A DNA stretch of 64,000 bases from Bacteroidota bacterium (GTDB taxonomy: Bacteria > Bacteroidota > Bacteroidia > Sphingobacteriales > Sphingobacteriaceae). The position numbers and the translations under genes are program-made. Location: NCBI GenBank assembly GCA_018266915.1, contig JAFDZM010000067.1:1-64000 (forward strand), written 5' to 3'. The stretch's first letter is position 1; each line of letters begins with the position of its first letter. Shown here piece after piece: positions 62,054-64,000 of this stretch. Below the pieces are notes generated by a model. The model saw only the letters and a list, made by a program, of their open reading frames with translations. It had not been told where the DNA came from and did no database searches.

Positions 62054-63499
62054 TCAAGCTAACACCCATGTATCCTTACTACCCCCACCTTGTGAGCTAT
62101 TCACTACTAAAGAACCTTCCTTTAATGCCACTCTTGTTAAGCCGCCGGGAACAATTTCTATCCCATCAGGCCCACAAAGGGCATAAGGCCTAAGATCTAT
62201 CCTGCGCGGATGTAGCCCTCCCTGCATATAACAAGGCGCTGCCGACAGGCTGATAGTAGGCTGTGCAATAAAATTGCGCGGGTCTTTTAGTATCTCTTTC
62301 TTATAATCCTCAATCTCTTCATCAGAGGATGCGTGACCCATCAGCATGCCGTATCCACCGCTGCCATTGGTCTTCTTTACCACCATTTTATTGATATTGG
62401 CAAACACATGCTCACGTTCGTCGCGGTTGCTCAATTGATAGGTGGGTACGTTTTTCAGAATAGGCTCCTCGTTCAGGTAATATTTGATCATCTCAGGCAC
62501 GTAAGCGTACACGGCTTTATCATCAGCCACACCATTACCAATGGCATTCACAATAGCGACATTGCCCGTGCGGTATGCGCCCATAATTCCCGCTACACCC
62601 AATATACTTGCCGGATTAAACACCAGCGGATCAAGGTATTCATCATCAACCCGGCGATAGATCACATCCACCTGCTGCAGACCGATGGTGGTTTTCATAT
62701 ATACCTTTTGATTTTTAACCACCAGGTCACGGCCTTCAACCAATTCAACGCCCATCAATCTTGCCAAAGTAGTATGCTCAAAATAAGCTGAGTTATAGAT
62801 ACCCGGGCTTAGCAAAACAATAGTCGGGTTACTAATCTGCCGTGGTGATAATGAAAGCAGGTTTTTATACAGGATATTGGGATATTCCGTCACACTTCGC
62901 ACACAGCATTGCGGCAGCAGGTCTGGGAACAGACGCTTGGTGATCTCCCGGTTCTCCAGCATGTAGCTTACTCCTGATGGTGTTCGCAGGTTATCTTCCA
63001 GTACATAAAATGTTCCGTCATGATCGCGTATCAGATCGATGCCGGCAATATGAACATAGATATCATAAGGCACTTGCAACTGATACATCTCCCTCAGAAA
63101 ATGCGGACAGGAATAGATGATATCTATCGGAACAATGCCATCCTTTACAATGAATTGGTTATTATAAACATCTTTCAGGAAAAGGTTAAGCGCATTGAGG
63201 CGTTGTTTGATACCTTTCTCTACAAAAGCCCATTCATCGGCAGTGATTATCCGCGGAATAATATCGAATGGAAATATCTTCTCAATACCCTCGCCGCTGC
63301 TGTAAACTGTAAAGGTGATGCCCTGGCTCATGAATAGTCGTTGGGCCAACTCTTCCTTCCTGGCCAAATCCTCAGACGATTCCCTCGACAAATAATCGAT
63401 CACTTTGCTGTAATGTTCGCGTATGCTGTCCACGCCATACATTTCGTCCCATACGCCATTTATGGGACTATATTGACTAAAATAACCTGATTCCTGCAT
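62054..63499 (-). CDS. Circularly permuted ATP-grasp protein
   Basis: A 481-residue ATP-grasp type 2 family member. Typical segments are GVWDEMY near the N-terminus, DGTFYVLEDNLRTPSGVSYMLENRE and KTNGSGGYGMLMGHASSDEE, with the glycine-rich lid. It probably forms an amide bond on an unknown substrate, with the alpha-E and transglutaminase partners encoded downstream. It is the first gene of the cluster. Confidence 0.92.
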   Translation of the reverse strand: MQESGYFSQYSPINGVWDEMYGVDSIREHYSKVIDYLSRESSEDLARKEELAQRLFMSQGITFTVYSSGEGIEKIFPFDIIPRIITADEWAFVEKGIKQRLNALNLFLKDVYNNQFIVKDGIVPIDIIYSCPHFLREMYQLQVPYDIYVHIAGIDLIRDHDGTFYVLEDNLRTPSGVSYMLENREITKRLFPDLLPQCCVRSVTEYPNILYKNLLSLSPRQISNPTIVLLSPGIYNSAYFEHTTLARLMGVELVEGRDLVVKNQKVYMKTTIGLQQVDVIYRRVDDEYLDPLVFNPASILGVAGIMGAYRTGNVAIVNAIGNGVADDKAVYAYVPEMIKYYLNEEPILKNVPTYQLSNRDEREHVFANINKMVVKKTNGSGGYGMLMGHASSDEEIEDYKKEILKDPRNFIAQPTISLSAAPCYMQGGLHPRRIDLRPYALCGPDGIEIVPGGLTRVALKEGSLVVNSSQGGGSKDTWVLA

Positions 63500-63839
63500 A
63501 AATTCTCCGGCTAAATGTGATAAATTGATCAGTTTATTTTTATAAAACGTAATTTATGAAGTATTTTATCAAAAAAGCAAATGATTTTTAATAAAATTTT
63601 ATAAAAAACTTAAATAATGTATGAATTTATTAATCAAATGTCTTATAAATGCTATTATTTTAACAAAAAGATGTGAATTATAATAGGTTTAGTTCAAAAG
63701 TATCATCTTTTATATGATGTATTTGATCCCATCATGTCAAAATTCATAATACTAATAAGCCGTATAAAATGAAAGGAATAACCTATGTGCTTTGGTCTAA
63801 TACATTTGTATATTCGTTTTGTTTAGACCGCACAATTCA
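63500..63839. other. Divergent intergenic region with operator-like palindrome
   Basis: AT-rich, with no gene seen. Inverted arms GGTCTAA (63794-63800) and TTAGACC (63823-63829) flank a TACATTTG -7 box (63801-63808), upstream of the permease gene; a regulator binding site or hairpin leader is possible. Confidence 0.4.
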
Positions 63840-64000
63840 ATGACTAATCAGCACGAATCAAATAAACTGGGGCTATGGACAAGCACTTCACTTGTAGTCG
63901 GTAATATGATCGGCTCCGGTGTTTTCCTCATGCCTGCAGCTATGGCTGCTTTTGGGGGCATTGGCTTATTGGGCTGGTTATTTTCGGCCATAGGTTCGTT
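63840..64000 (+). CDS. Amino acid permease (APC family), 3' part outside window
   Basis: The first 53 residues are visible. After a short polar start (MTNQHESNKLGLW) the first transmembrane helix contains VVGNMIGSGVFLMPAAMAAFG, the substrate-binding Gly-rich motif of APC transporters. The substrate cannot be told from this part. Confidence 0.8.
   Translation, partial: MTNQHESNKLGLWTSTSLVVGNMIGSGVFLMPAAMAAFGGIGLLGWLFSAIGS

Noticed and set aside
1..64000. CRISPR arrays, prophage or restriction and defence islands
   Set aside because: No regularly spaced direct repeats with unique spacers and no phage, restriction or defence genes were seen.

Overview
The window looks like a chromosomal stretch of a Bacteroidota bacterium, most likely Sphingobacteriaceae (Mucilaginibacter/Pedobacter-like). 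The evidence is a type IX secretion C-terminal domain, BlaI/M56 peptidase pairs fused to TonB-type domains, an IPExxxVDY-type gene between pyk and acpP, class II B12-dependent ribonucleotide reductase, LytTR two-component systems, and many TAnnTTTG -7 promoter boxes just upstream of start codons. No rRNA, intact tRNA, CRISPR array, prophage or complete insertion sequence was seen. Genus assignment is inference.

Layout. 1-433: start of a collagen-like lipoprotein running off the left edge. 0.8-3.4 kb: Lhr-like ligase-associated helicase carrying an in-frame insertion of intergenic-type repeat DNA. 4.0-8.6 kb: MsrB lipoprotein, a T9SS-type protein divergent from a histidine kinase/response regulator pair, and a small membrane protein. 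8.8-13.7 kb: M28 peptidase, BlaI/M56-TonB pair and small membrane proteins. 13.8-18.6 kb: DinB-like protein, a REP-associated tyrosine transposase (RAYT) surrounded by three bipartite REP elements, and nrdJ. 19.3-27.8 kb: housekeeping block (pyk, IPExxxVDY, acpP-fabF-rnc, yicC-gmk-nadD, miaE). 27.8-31.2 kb: LytTR two-component system followed by a secreted intradiol dioxygenase; a shared DNA motif lies upstream of both. 31.3-41.1 kb: flavin monooxygenase, RsmI-like methyltransferase, GH10-like hydrolase, lpxH, a second REP family, prfA. 41.2-45.7 kb: apbE and a four-gene set made of a small basic secreted protein, a beta-barrel protein and a two-component system. 45.8 kb: a tRNA 3'-end-like remnant and a strong terminator. 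46-55.7 kb: an L-rhamnose catabolic operon, rhaT-rhaEW-like fusion-rhaI-rhaB-lutA-lutB-lutC, with a convergent GntR regulator. 55.9-63.5 kb: metzincin-type metalloprotease, Gfo/Idh/MocA oxidoreductase, TlpA-like lipoprotein, and the ATP-grasp/alpha-E/transglutaminase cluster. 63.8 kb to the end: start of an amino acid permease.

How the genes work together. The rhamnose operon reads as a complete route: uptake (RhaT), isomerisation (RhaI), phosphorylation (RhaB), cleavage to DHAP plus lactaldehyde and oxidation of lactaldehyde (aldolase/SDR fusion), then lactate to pyruvate (LutABC). Direct repeats spaced 10 and 20 bp upstream of rhaT are the likely operator. The acpP-fabF-rnc and yicC-gmk-nadD sets are ordinary core operons.

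The most unusual structure is non-coding. Two families of REP palindromes are present. In addition, many spacers are filled with short reiterated words arranged as long inverted repeats, with a different word in almost every spacer; one such block has invaded the helicase reading frame.
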